Source of the DNA: Swingsia samuiensis
GTDB taxonomy: Bacteria > Pseudomonadota > Alphaproteobacteria > Acetobacterales > Acetobacteraceae
Direction of reading: 5' to 3'
DNA: 64,000 bases
Assembly (NCBI RefSeq): GCF_006542355.1
Contig: NZ_CP038141.1
Location: forward strand, 1,618,001 to 1,682,000
The notes beneath the pieces were generated by a model that saw nothing but the letters and a program-made list of their open reading frames with translations, was not told where the DNA came from and ran no database searches. The stretch's first letter is position 1. Each line of letters begins with the position of its first letter. Position numbers and translations under genes: made by a program. Below are positions 27,603 through 36,541 of the stretch, piece after piece.

Positions 27603-28865
27603 ATGCACGATTTAAAAGCTTTACGCGCCGATCCAACGGCATTTGATGCGGCTTTAGAGCGTAGAGGCCTTGCCCCTGTCGGCCACAAGCTCGTTACGGA
27701 TGATGAAGAACGCCGTGCTGCTTTAGCTGCCTTGCAGGATGCTCAAGGTGCACGTAAGGTTTTGGCTAAAGAGATTGGACAAGGGAAAAAATCTGGGGAA
27801 GATACCTCCGATCTTGAGGCGCGTGCTGTTGAGCTTCGTGATGAAATTACACGTTTGGAAGTTCATGCATCGACGATTGAAAAAAATATTAATGATATAC
27901 TGATGTCACTTCCTAATCGGTTAGATCCTTCTGTACCGGACGGGAAAAGTGAAGAAGATAATGTGATTGTGCATTATCGGGGGGAAAAAAGAGATTTTCC
28001 TTTCGCACCGAAACAACATTTTGAGCTGGGAGAGGCGCTGGGATTGATGGATTTCCCAACGGCTGCCAAATTATCTGGTACTCGGTTTGTTGTTTTGCGT
28101 GGTGCCTTAGCGCGCTTGGAGCGTGCTTTAGGGCAGTTTATGCTTGATACACATACGTCTGAATTTGGATATCATGAGACAAGTGTTCCTCTGCTTGTTA
28201 ATGACGAGGCAATGTATGGAACGGATAAGCTCCCAAAATTTGCAGAGGATTCATTTAGAACAGAAGATGGGCGTTGGTTAATTCCTACAGCAGAAGTTCC
28301 GTTAACGGCCACTGTGATGGGCGAGATTTTGCCTGAAAAAGCATTGCCAATTCGTTTAACAGCTTTATCTCAGTGTTTTCGTTCAGAGGCTGGATCGGCT
28401 GGGCGAGATGTCCGTGGTATGTTGCGTCAGCATCAATTTACGAAATGTGAGCTGGTTTCTATTGTTGCTCCAGAAGAGAGCGAAGCTGAGCATGAACGGA
28501 TGACCCATGCCGCAGAAACTATTTTGGAGCGCCTAGGGATTGCCTTTCGCCGTGTCTTGTTATGCGCTGGAGATACAGGGTTTGGGGCTGCAAAGACCTT
28601 TGATTTAGAGGCTTGGCTACCCGGGCAGCAGGCGTGGAGAGAGATTTCCTCATGCTCTAATACGCGAGATTTCCAAGCGCGTCGTATGAAAGCACGTTAT
28701 CGCTCAGAAAATGGTCCTGCTTTTGTGAATACATTAAATGGTTCTGGCTTAGCTGTTGGGCGGACGCTCATTGCGTTGATGGAAACGTACCAAAATGAGG
28801 ACGGCAGCATTGATGTGCCAGAGGTTTTACAACCCTATATGGGGCATATTAAGAAAATATCTTAA
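27603..28865 (+). CDS. serS: Seryl-tRNA synthetase
   Basis: This class II synthetase for serine (and selenocysteinyl-tRNA where present) has 420 residues: an N-terminal antiparallel coiled-coil arm that reads the long variable arm of tRNA-Ser (about residues 30-105), then the catalytic domain with [10 protein letters not shown], motif 2 ([20 protein letters not shown]) and motif 3 ([19 protein letters not shown]). It is the last gene of the argS-to-serS run and is followed by a strong terminator. Confidence 0.97.
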   Translation: MHDLKALRADPTAFDAALERRGLAPVGHKLVTDDEERRAALAALQDAQGARKVLAKEIGQGKKSGEDTSDLEARAVELRDEITRLEVHASTIEKNINDILMSLPNRLDPSVPDGKSEEDNVIVHYRGEKRDFPFAPKQHFELGEALGLMDFPTAAKLSGTRFVVLRGALARLERALGQFMLDTHTSEFGYHETSVPLLVNDEAMYGTDKLPKFAEDSFRTEDGRWLIPTAEVPLTATVMGEILPEKALPIRLTALSQCFRSEAGSAGRDVRGMLRQHQFTKCELVSIVAPEESEAEHERMTHAAETILERLGIAFRRVLLCAGDTGFGAAKTFDLEAWLPGQQAWREISSCSNTRDFQARRMKARYRSENGPAFVNTLNGSGLAVGRTLIALMETYQNEDGSIDVPEVLQPYMGHIKKIS

Positions 28866-28895
28866 CGCTAGTGATTAAAAGATAAGTAGATTAAG

Positions 28896-28930
28896 AGCCG
28901 TCTTAATATAAACCTAAGACGGCTTTTTAT
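28896..28930 (+). terminator. Rho-independent terminator after serS
   Basis: AGCCGTCTTA (28896-28905) is a perfect complement of TAAGACGGCT (28915-28924) across nine bases and leads into a T run. It closes the seven-gene run. Confidence 0.95.
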
Positions 28931-29306
28931 ATGTGTGCGTATGCAAATATATTTTATTTTATATTAACATTTTAAAGAAAAATTAAATCGAAGTTCTGCT
29001 TTTCTCCCGTTTATGATTAAAATTTGTGTAACAATGTTTAACTATATAAAACAAATCCAGAATAGTTGATGTGAAAAATGGCCTATCCTTAGTATAAAAG
29101 GAACATTCATTGTTTTTTTTAGGGTAAATGAGATATTTAAAAAAAATATACATTGTTTTATTTTGGTTTATATATAAACATGAATTGCTATTATGAGAAA
29201 GTTTTTGTAGGTTTTACTAGCGTACGCATGCAATTGTGCTGCAAACTATTCTGAGACAATCTCGGGAAACAAAAATGATTTATATAAAGTAAGTCGGGAT
29301 AGGCAA
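28931..29306. other. AT-rich gap upstream of the XRE regulator
   Basis: This ~375-base gap, much richer in A+T than its surroundings, has no credible reading frame. A small inverted repeat, GAGA-CAA-TCTC (29253-29263), lies about 45 bases before the regulator start and could be an operator for it. The regulator ATG is preceded by GGATAGG. Nothing else is recognised. Confidence 0.4.
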
Positions 29307-29747
29307 ATGAGTGGATCTAAGGATAATTTGTCATCAAAAAAAAATTCCCCTGGTTTAGAATTAGGCCGGCGTATAAGGCTATTGCGAGAAATGGCAGGTC
29401 TTAGTCAGCAACAACTTGCAGAAAAAATAGGTATTTCACGCTCAGCCGTGGCTTTTTGGGAAACAGGGCGTTCCGGCCATGTTGGGAAGCATCTGGGACA
29501 GTTTGCCGCAGTTCTTGGTGTGGAGCCAGAGGTTTTGCTGACAGGAATGGCTTATAAAGATATCCAAGCAACTTTGACGCCTGATGAAGACGTCTTTCTT
29601 AGCCTTTATAGAAAACTCCCTCCTCTTATCAAAGTACAAGCACAAAAATGGATTGAAAGAAGGGTTCGGCAGATTGAAGAAGATGCAAGTAAACCCGTTT
29701 TAAATAATACTTTGATGGCAGAACCACCAAGGGAAGGACTGGAATAA
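29307..29747 (+). CDS. XRE-family transcriptional regulator
   Basis: This 146-residue regulator has an N-terminal helix-turn-helix of the Cro/C1 type at about residues 18-75 (LGRRIRLLREMAGLSQQQLA, then EKIGISRSAVAFWETGRS). The C-terminal half (DEDVFLSLYRKLPPLIKVQA) carries no known ligand domain and may dimerise. Regulators of this shape are common as phage-type or stand-alone repressors. No phage genes are nearby. It sits alone after an AT-rich gap, which suggests autoregulation or lateral gain, but its target is unknown. Confidence 0.75.
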   Translation: MSGSKDNLSSKKNSPGLELGRRIRLLREMAGLSQQQLAEKIGISRSAVAFWETGRSGHVGKHLGQFAAVLGVEPEVLLTGMAYKDIQATLTPDEDVFLSLYRKLPPLIKVQAQKWIERRVRQIEEDASKPVLNNTLMAEPPREGLE

Positions 29748-29770
29748 AAAGGGAGATAATCTCCCTTTTT
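29746..29770. terminator. Bidirectional terminator between convergent genes
   Basis: A perfect 11-base stem, AAAAAGGGAGA (29746-29756) with TCTCCCTTTTT (29760-29770), has a TAA loop and A/T runs on both sides. It starts in the XRE stop codon and lies six bases from the helicase stop codon, so it can serve both genes. Confidence 0.9.
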
Positions 29771-29775
29771 ATTTT

Positions 29776-32202
29776 TTATTTACGCTTGTTTTTTCTAGGT
29801 TTGCTGGATGATTTTTTAGAGAAATTATTTTTCTCCTTTGTATGACGACCTCCAGTATTTGCGTGTTTTTGGCTTCCCCTCATACGGCTTTGTGTTCGTA
29901 GAACTTGTTCAATCCAATCGTTAAGAATAGTGGTGTTTATTTCAGCCGTTTGTTGTGCCGGATAAGATTCTGGGAAGCGCAGCGCAAGCCAACGCCATGC
30001 AACGAGCCTTTTGTGGCGTTTTTCAGCACGTTCAAGTTCTTCCCGACTGGCTTTTTCTGGGTGAGGGAGACGTCCTGTTCCAGGTGGCGGAACAGGCCTG
30101 CCCGCAGAGTGATCCGCTGCCCATGTTACCAAACGTTGAATACCATTGTCTCGCTCATCAATCGGGCACATGGCATAGGTCCACCGTGTGGTGAGGTTGA
30201 GGTTTTCAACACCTTCCAATGCAGCGGCAATCTCTAACGACTGATCCATATCGGCTAAGCGATAGTTTGGGTCGTCCGGCCGTAAAACAGCACGTTTGAT
30301 GCGTGTAAGAACCCCATACAGGCTATCACTATCAATTTCTTCTGCAACGGCTCTTACGATGTCTGAATCAGGTTGAACAAGAGGGCGGAGTTCTGTGCTG
30401 ATTTCAGGCGGGGCAATGAGCATATTGCGAATAAAAGAGGGGCTGCCAGCGCCTGCAAGGACACAGACCAAGCCTTCCTCGTGCTTACCAAAACGTCCGG
30501 CTCTTCCTCCAATTTGTTTGACTTCTTGTGAAAGAAGATCCCGTGTTTGGCGTCCATCAAATTTACGTAAAGCACTAAAGACAACACGTTTGATCGACAG
30601 GTTAAGCCCCATGCCAATGGCATCCGTGGCGATAAGAATATCTGCTGAGCCATTATTAAAACGTGCCGCTTCAGCACGGCGTACTTCTGGGCTTAGCGCA
30701 CCATACACCACAGCCACTCTGCGTCCACGTGCCATCAACTCTGCACGTAAATCCAACACTTCACGGCGTGAAAAAGCAATAACGGCATCGCCCGTTTCAA
30801 GCTCATTTAAGTGTAGGGCGTGGCCTGCTTTTAGAGGGCTTTTTCGTTCTAGGTGGATTTCGTCAACCGGATCATCGCATAGTTCTGCAATGCGTTTCAC
30901 GAGCGGGATACAATCAGGCGCGCCCAGAATAAACACATGCCGCGCTGGAACACCCATGATGGCGGCTGTCCATGCTGCCCCGCGATCTGGATCGGCGAGC
31001 ATTTGGGCTTCATCAATAATAGCAACGTCAACTGGGTTATTAAAAGGGCACATTTCAACCGTAGCTGCCAGATGCCTTGCCCCTGGCATTTCGATGCGCT
31101 CTTCACCCGTGGATAAAGAGGCAGGCACGCCTCGGTTGAGAAGGGCCTCTCTAAATTCGTGTGCAAGAAGACGCAAAGGTGCGAGGGCGAAACCACTTTC
31201 GGCGTTTGCTAAGGCATCAAGAGCTGTATGGGATTTTCCTGAGTTGGTTGGCCCTGTGACTAATGTAATACGACGCTTGAGTGCGCGAGCCGTACGAAAA
31301 TGAGCCGCAAAACGATCAAGCGCTGCTACACGGGCGATTGCTGCATTCCCAATCTTGGAGCCACGTTCAAGAACTTCTGGTCGTGCAGGTGTTTTGCCGC
31401 GCCATTCAGGGAGAGATGAGCGTAACTTTTTGAGTTCAACAGGGTCAAAGAAGAAAACTTCCAGGCCATCAGCTTTTGTTTCACGCTTGGCAATGGGAAT
31501 GCGGTTTTCTGCGATCCAGCGAAAGGCTTCCCGGCGGGAACATCTTAAAATATCGGGAACATCATCGAATCCGATAAGTGTCGATTCCCATTCTTTCAGG
31601 CGGTCAAGTTCGCGTGCTCTTTTACGTTCTGCTCTGGCTTGAATATCTGCTTGTTCACGAGCACGGCGTTCTTCAGCCAGAAGTAATTCATCTTCAAAGC
31701 CTAGGTCGATATTGCCAAAAGCAGAGGCAATGCTTTGGGATAGCTTTTCAAGCTGACCGCTTGAAAGGGTTAAACCAGCATCAGCTAAATCAGCGCGGAC
31801 TTCTTCAAGGACCTTACGTGGGGAGTCCCCTAATTCTTGCCACCGTTCAATAAGAACTTCTTCAAGTGCACGGCGCAGATCGTGTTCGCTGGCTTGGGGG
31901 TCATGAATTTTTTGGGCTGCATCTTGTGTGTCTGCTTTGCTAACCCACACTTCCCCCGCACGGCGGGCTACATTCATGAGTTGGGAGGCCCATGTTTTCC
32001 GCCGTACAGTGCATAGGGCGTCTACAAATGCATCCGGCGTGATGGAAGCATCGTTGCTTTCCAACCGTCGAGCTATTTGCCGTAGAAGAGCAGGGCGCTC
32101 TCGAGGGGTAACGTCTATAGACGTACCGAAGGCAGATAAGGCCTGCTCTAAAGCACGTTCAGCTGGAGAAAGAGGGATGTCACTCATGGAGTCTTCAGTC
32201 AT
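29776..32202 (-). CDS. Suv3-like DExH RNA helicase
   Basis: This 808-residue superfamily 2 helicase resembles the mitochondrial RNA degradosome helicase Suv3 and its alphaproteobacterial relatives. Walker A (GPTNSGKS) is at about residues 315-322 and the DExH-type box reads DEAQ in VDVAIIDEAQMLAD. Later motifs include ILIATDAIGMGLN and the arginine-finger region IGGRAGRFG. The first ~280 residues are family-specific and hold a charged coiled coil (about 170-225, EERRAREQADIQARAERKRA). The C-terminus is a very basic tail (KKSSSKPRKNKRK), likely an RNA tether. It is probably monocistronic. A start at the second Met (MSDIPLSPAER, 32187) is also possible. Confidence 0.85.
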   Translation of the reverse strand: MTEDSMSDIPLSPAERALEQALSAFGTSIDVTPRERPALLRQIARRLESNDASITPDAFVDALCTVRRKTWASQLMNVARRAGEVWVSKADTQDAAQKIHDPQASEHDLRRALEEVLIERWQELGDSPRKVLEEVRADLADAGLTLSSGQLEKLSQSIASAFGNIDLGFEDELLLAEERRAREQADIQARAERKRARELDRLKEWESTLIGFDDVPDILRCSRREAFRWIAENRIPIAKRETKADGLEVFFFDPVELKKLRSSLPEWRGKTPARPEVLERGSKIGNAAIARVAALDRFAAHFRTARALKRRITLVTGPTNSGKSHTALDALANAESGFALAPLRLLAHEFREALLNRGVPASLSTGEERIEMPGARHLAATVEMCPFNNPVDVAIIDEAQMLADPDRGAAWTAAIMGVPARHVFILGAPDCIPLVKRIAELCDDPVDEIHLERKSPLKAGHALHLNELETGDAVIAFSRREVLDLRAELMARGRRVAVVYGALSPEVRRAEAARFNNGSADILIATDAIGMGLNLSIKRVVFSALRKFDGRQTRDLLSQEVKQIGGRAGRFGKHEEGLVCVLAGAGSPSFIRNMLIAPPEISTELRPLVQPDSDIVRAVAEEIDSDSLYGVLTRIKRAVLRPDDPNYRLADMDQSLEIAAALEGVENLNLTTRWTYAMCPIDERDNGIQRLVTWAADHSAGRPVPPPGTGRLPHPEKASREELERAEKRHKRLVAWRWLALRFPESYPAQQTAEINTTILNDWIEQVLRTQSRMRGSQKHANTGGRHTKEKNNFSKKSSSKPRKNKRK

Positions 32203-32341
32203 AAAAAGACTTTTGCGCTATTATGCTCAACTGTTCAACGCAGATGGGTTCCTGCAATCAAATCTTTAAGGTAAAAGAATTTAATTCTCATGATTTGGGA
32301 CTAAACCTTTTGTCCGTCTAAAGCCGGAGATAATACTAAAG

Positions 32342-33229
32342 ATGTCCACACCAATTGTTTCTGCTCCAATGCCGACCATTGATGAGCCCCTGACAGGCCT
32401 TACACCTTATGAAGGTCATCCTAAACAATATCGTTTAGCTGAGCCAAGCAAGGAATATGGGCATCTCTATCCTGCCAAGGTTTTGACGGTTCATCATTGG
32501 ACAGACCGTCTTTTCACTTTTACGACAACACGTGATCCTGGCCTTCGCTTTGAGAATGGTCAGTTTACGATGATCGGAATTGAAGTGGACGGTAAGCCTC
32601 TTTTACGCGCTTATTCGATCGCTTCTGCCAATTATGAAGATCATTTGGAGTTTTTATCCATTGCTGTGGAAGATGGACCTCTGACATCTCGTTTACGGCA
32701 CGTGAAAGTGGGTGATACGGTTTTGATCGGCCGTAAACCAGTGGGAACACTGCTTCTTGATAACTTAAAGCCTGGGCGTAACCTATATTTCCTATCAACA
32801 GGAACAGGTCTGGCTCCGTTTATGAGCTTGATTAAAGACCCAGAAGCTTACGAGCGGTATGAGAATGTTATTTTGAGCCATACAGTTCGTATTTCTGGTG
32901 AATTGGCTTATGAAAATCATATCCGTCACGAACTACCAAAGCATGAATTCTTAGGCGAATTGATTGAGGGTAAACTGCGTTATTATCCCGCGGTAACTCG
33001 AGAAGATTACGCCGTGACGGATCGTATTACAAAGTTGATTGAAAGCGGAAAAATCTTTCAAGATCTTAACATTGATGAACTCGACCCAGAGCATGATCGT
33101 GTCATGATCTGTGGATCCCCTGAGATGTTAGCTGATACAGAAAAGTTGCTTGAAAGCCGTGGCTTTGAAGAAGGCAACATGAACAAGCAAGGGTCTTACG
33201 TTGTCGAGAAAGCTTTTGCGGAGCGTTAA
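32342..33229 (+). CDS. fpr: Ferredoxin--NADP reductase
   Basis: This FAD enzyme moves electrons between NADPH and ferredoxin or flavodoxin. It has 295 residues, about 35-40 more than E. coli Fpr because of an extra N-terminal segment. The FAD-binding motif RAYSIAS is in the barrel domain and the NADP-binding motif STGTGLAPFMSLI in the C-terminal domain; VMICGSPEML follows. The C-terminus (QGSYVVEKAFAER) ends the way subclass I bacterial reductases do. It lies 38 bases before a glutathione-reductase-like gene, and the two may be cotranscribed for redox defence. Confidence 0.92.
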   Translation: MSTPIVSAPMPTIDEPLTGLTPYEGHPKQYRLAEPSKEYGHLYPAKVLTVHHWTDRLFTFTTTRDPGLRFENGQFTMIGIEVDGKPLLRAYSIASANYEDHLEFLSIAVEDGPLTSRLRHVKVGDTVLIGRKPVGTLLLDNLKPGRNLYFLSTGTGLAPFMSLIKDPEAYERYENVILSHTVRISGELAYENHIRHELPKHEFLGELIEGKLRYYPAVTREDYAVTDRITKLIESGKIFQDLNIDELDPEHDRVMICGSPEMLADTEKLLESRGFEEGNMNKQGSYVVEKAFAER

Positions 33230-33267
33230 AATTTAAAAAGTAAAGTATTTTATAAAAAGGCCGAGAT

Positions 33268-34656
33268 ATGCAGGAATTTGATTTATTTGTCATTGGTGCG
33301 GGCTCTGGCGGTGTACGTTGTGCTCGTATCGCCGCTCAAAATGGTGCACGTGTTGCAATTGCAGAACGGCGCCATTGGGGTGGTACCTGCGTTAATCTCG
33401 GCTGCGTTCCCAAAAAGTTAATGGTTTATGCCTCAGAATATGGCCGCGAGGCAGAAGATGCTCCGGCTTATGGTTGGGATATTGCAGCTAAAGGGTATGA
33501 CTGGCAGCATCTGATTAAAGCTAAAGACCGTGAAATTGAGCGTTTAAACGGTATTTATGTTTCCATGTTGGAGAAAGCGGGTGTTCAGCTTTTTACAGGG
33601 AATGCCAGTTTTGTAGATGCGAACACCCTCGAAATAAGTTCGTCTGATTTAGCTCCTAATGCAGAAAAGCAAATTGTTCGCGCTAAGAATATTGTGATTG
33701 CAACGGGCTCGTCTCCAACGAGATTATCTATTCCCGGTGCAGAGCATGCGATCGTTTCTGATGATATTTTTCATTTAGCTGAGCAGCCAAAACGCATTTC
33801 CATTATTGGAAGTGGTTATATTGGCGTTGAGTTTGCAGGAATTTTTTCTGGGCTTGGTTCCAAAGTGGATTGGGTCTATCGGCAAGATCTTCCGTTGCGT
33901 GGCTTTGATGAAGAGTTACGCAAGCATTTTACCGAAGTCGTTTCTCATAGTGAGATTAACGTTCATGCTTCAACCCACCCGCAAAAAATCGAAAAAATTG
34001 AAAATGGATATGAGCTGTTTTTAGAAAATGGAAAGGTTATAGAAACGGATTGTGTGTTGATGGCAACGGGGCGCCACCCTAACGTTCAATCACTGCATGT
34101 AGAGCGTGCAGGCATAGCGCTTAAAGATGGGTATGTTCCCACATGTTTAGAAGATGCCAAAACGAGCGTTAAGGGTATTTATGCAATTGGTGATGTGACA
34201 GATAACCTTTTTAACCTTACACCCACAGCCATTGCAGAAGGGCATCTGTTAGCGGAGCGTCTGTTGGGAGAAGAGGGAAGAGAGTGGTCTTTTGAGACAA
34301 CGCCCAAAGCGGTTTTCTTCACTCCACCTGTTGCATCTGTCGGAATGTCCGAAGAAGAAGCAATAAAACACCATCATAATCTCGATATTTATACATCAAG
34401 CTTTACGCCGTTACGCCAAACTCTTTCAGGCCGTAAAGGGAAGGCCTTTATGAAGCTGGTTGTCGATACGCAAAGTCAAGTTGTACTAGGCGTACATATG
34501 ATTGGCACGGATGCGGCTGAGATTATTCAAGGATTTGCTGTAGCCGTAACGGCTGGTTTAACCAAGCGTGATTTTGACCGCACGATTGGCTTGCATCCAA
34601 CAAGCGCTGAAGAGTTTGTCACAATGAGGACATTGACCCGCCAACGCAACGCGTAG
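33268..34656 (+). CDS. gor: Glutathione-disulfide reductase (class I flavoprotein disulfide reductase)
   Basis: It reduces glutathione disulfide with NADPH. The 462-residue protein has the FAD-binding [11 protein letters not shown] near the N-terminus, the redox disulfide Cys41/Cys46 in [15 protein letters not shown], the NADPH-binding [33 protein letters not shown] for the second FAD contact, and the C-terminal His-Glu pair in [10 protein letters not shown]. The class also includes trypanothione and other low-molecular-thiol reductases, but the plant/cyanobacterial-like GorA of alphaproteobacteria fits best. It probably follows fpr on the same mRNA and ends in a long hairpin. Confidence 0.92.
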   Translation: MQEFDLFVIGAGSGGVRCARIAAQNGARVAIAERRHWGGTCVNLGCVPKKLMVYASEYGREAEDAPAYGWDIAAKGYDWQHLIKAKDREIERLNGIYVSMLEKAGVQLFTGNASFVDANTLEISSSDLAPNAEKQIVRAKNIVIATGSSPTRLSIPGAEHAIVSDDIFHLAEQPKRISIIGSGYIGVEFAGIFSGLGSKVDWVYRQDLPLRGFDEELRKHFTEVVSHSEINVHASTHPQKIEKIENGYELFLENGKVIETDCVLMATGRHPNVQSLHVERAGIALKDGYVPTCLEDAKTSVKGIYAIGDVTDNLFNLTPTAIAEGHLLAERLLGEEGREWSFETTPKAVFFTPPVASVGMSEEEAIKHHHNLDIYTSSFTPLRQTLSGRKGKAFMKLVVDTQSQVVLGVHMIGTDAAEIIQGFAVAVTAGLTKRDFDRTIGLHPTSAEEFVTMRTLTRQRNA

Positions 34657-34663
34657 ATTAAAG

Positions 34664-34710
34664 CACGATAAATTATGATACTTGAGAGAAGTATTTCATA
34701 ATTTATCGTG
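34664..34710. terminator. Long hairpin after gor, overlapping the cupin pseudogene end
   Basis: A perfect 15-base stem, CACGATAAATTATGA (34664-34678) with its complement (34696-34710), is extended by TACTT/AAGTA with two unpaired bases and a GAGAG loop. It lies eight bases after the gor stop codon and overlaps the original stop (34703-34705) of the broken cupin gene on the other strand. It has no T run, so termination efficiency is uncertain. Confidence 0.6.
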
Positions 34711-35099
34711 TATATTGGGCATCGGTTACATGCTCCAGCCAAATCAACGGGGAAGCTATTTACTTTTTCTTGAATGGCAATGTGGCTCATGGCTGTAGTG
34801 GGGGATGCGCCATGCCAGTGTTTTTCTTCTGGATGGAAGTAAACGACATCTCCAGACCTTACTTCTTCGATCGATCTGCCTTCACGTTGGATCCAGCCTA
34901 AGCCTGATGTAATAATTAATGTTTGCCCCAGTGGATGTGTGTGCCACGCTGTACGTGCTCCAGGCTCAAAAGTAACATGCGCTGTTGTTAACTGAGAAGG
35001 TTCTGGTGGATTGATCAGGGGATCAATACGGACTGTTCCTGTAAACCAATCAGCAGATCCTTTGACAGAAGCTTGTGAGCCAACTCATTTGATATCCAT
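34703..35099 (-). pseudogene. Cupin-domain protein, disrupted by a nonsense codon and a frameshift
   Basis: The reading frame encodes a small single-domain cupin of about 130 residues: [14 protein letters not shown], the metal-binding [16 protein letters not shown] block, and the second cupin motif region [20 protein letters not shown]. It starts at ATG 35099 (MDIK), but codon 5 is TGA (35087-35085), where relatives usually have an arginine codon; CGA to TGA is a single transition. Near the 3' end one extra base in a T run (minus strand, at 34741-34743) shifts the frame. In the shifted frame the expected ending [12 protein letters not shown] and a stop codon (34703-34705) are preserved. No alternative start gives an intact product. 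The downstream neighbour on this strand side, an alpha/beta hydrolase, is intact and could once have been in the same operon. Confidence 0.85.
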
Positions 35100-35118
35100 A
35101 TATCTTAGCCTTTAAAAA

Positions 35119-35940
35119 CTATGCAGATAGGAATTCAATTAAGTCTTCATTTACTTGGTCAGCATGTGTGAAAAAGAGGCCGTGTGCGGCACCTTTATAT
35201 TCTTTATAAATGGCACCTGGGATGAGTTCAGCTGCTTTTTTGCTAGAAAATTCAGGTGGAACATTGGCGTCCGCTGAGCCGTGGAGAATGAGAGTAGGAA
35301 GAGTAAACGCTTGAAGATCTGGTCGAAGGTCCGTCTTGCCCCATGTATCGACACAATCAATCGTCGCCATTGGGCTTGCCATACAAGCAAGAGAAAAGGA
35401 CCAGTTCAGCACACCTTTACTAACAGAACGGAGAAGGCTGGAATCGCCATAAAAGCTGGGAATAAAATTTTCCAGAAAATCAAATCGATCTGCCCGAATG
35501 CTTTGTTTTATGCCGTCTAAGACACTTTCAGGTACGCCGTCTGGATTGTCAGATGTTTTTAAAAGGAAAGGCACAATTGAGGCCAAGAGAACAGCTTTAG
35601 CAATACGTTTTGTGCCATAACGGCTTAAATAACGTGCAACTTCGCCTCCGCCCATAGAGAAGCCAACAAGCGTTGCATCATACAGATCAAGTGAGTTTAT
35701 AAGAGTGGCAAGATCATCCGTGAGGGTATCATAGCTGTAACAATGGATTGGATGCCCTGATAAACCAAACCCTCGACGGTCATAAGTAATGACACGATAT
35801 CCCGCGTCAACAAGGGCAATGACTTGCTTTTCCCACATATCGCCAGTGAGAGGCCAACCGTGAATAAGCACAACAGGCCGTCCTTTCCCCACATCTTTGA
35901 AGTGTAAATGGACTCCATCAGAGGTGGTGATATATGACAT
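35119..35940 (-). CDS. Alpha/beta hydrolase (haloperoxidase-like esterase)
   Basis: This 273-residue serine hydrolase of the cofactor-free haloperoxidase/esterase group has an intact catalytic triad: Ser95 in the nucleophile elbow GFSMGGGE, Asp224 in LHGSADANVP and His253 in GAAHGLF. The oxyanion-hole motif HGWPLTGDMW is at about residues 27-36. These enzymes hydrolyse esters and form peracids; perhydrolysis is a side activity. The natural substrate is unknown. It lies 20 bases upstream of the cupin pseudogene on the same strand, a pairing common in Proteobacteria. Confidence 0.88.
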   Translation of the reverse strand: MSYITTSDGVHLHFKDVGKGRPVVLIHGWPLTGDMWEKQVIALVDAGYRVITYDRRGFGLSGHPIHCYSYDTLTDDLATLINSLDLYDATLVGFSMGGGEVARYLSRYGTKRIAKAVLLASIVPFLLKTSDNPDGVPESVLDGIKQSIRADRFDFLENFIPSFYGDSSLLRSVSKGVLNWSFSLACMASPMATIDCVDTWGKTDLRPDLQAFTLPTLILHGSADANVPPEFSSKKAAELIPGAIYKEYKGAAHGLFFTHADQVNEDLIEFLSA

Positions 35941-35986
35941 AATAAATCTCGTTAGAAAAAAGAATGGCTAAGGGAGAGGGGTGGAA

Positions 35987-36391
35987 TTACCACCCATTCC
36001 CACGAGCTGGGAGCCAACCATTTCCTGATGCATCGCCCAACTGCCCAGATTGGACTGGATTACTGCTTCCGTAAGCAGAGCCAAATTTGGTGAGGTTCGC
36101 TCCCGTGACGCTATCACGTTCAACATGGGATAAGTGATCTGGGTCGGGGCCGTGTTGAAAGTCTGTGCTTGGTGTATCTTGATATCCGGGAGGAAGAGAT
36201 CTGCGGCCATGAACGTGGTAATGTTCTCCACCATGGGTTTCATTACTGCTAGCTGCTTTTGATGATGATTTTTGTTGTTGGGAAGCCGCATCATAAGGCT
36301 GCCCAAATACAGCGCTCTGAGCATGCGCTACCCCTCCAAGGAGGGTGGCTGCCAATATGGCTCGGCAGAAAAAACGGGAAGAGGGTAGCAT
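35987..36391 (-). CDS. Secreted protein of unknown function
   Basis: This 134-residue protein has a clear Sec signal peptide (SSRFFCRAILAATLLGGVAHA, likely cleaved after AHA at about residue 24) and a hydrophilic mature region rich in Ser, Gly, His and Asn (THGGEHYHVHGRRSLPPGY). There is no recognised domain and no cysteine in the mature part. Close His residues could bind metal, but that is speculation. It lies 46 bases upstream of the alpha/beta hydrolase gene on the same strand and may be cotranscribed with it. Confidence 0.6.
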   Translation of the reverse strand: MLPSSRFFCRAILAATLLGGVAHAQSAVFGQPYDAASQQQKSSSKAASSNETHGGEHYHVHGRRSLPPGYQDTPSTDFQHGPDPDHLSHVERDSVTGANLTKFGSAYGSSNPVQSGQLGDASGNGWLPARGNGW

Positions 36392-36541
36392 GAATTCAGT
36401 CCTCAGAGATTATTCTAAACGTAGTGAAATCATATTATAGCGTAACGAAGATACACTATCTATACTACGAAGACTTATAAATGTTTACAACATGTCTTGG
36501 TTCAAGGTTTTGTTACGGAAAAATCAGGAGAAAGATCTGTC

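Noticed and set aside
29307-29747. A prophage repressor
   Set aside because: Apart from the HTH domain there are no integrase, attachment site, structural or lysis genes nearby; flanks are housekeeping genes.
30395-31303. A 302-codon frame on the plus strand inside the helicase gene
   Set aside because: It lies opposite to a clearly conserved helicase core; its composition (very rich in Ser and Arg) is typical of an antisense shadow.
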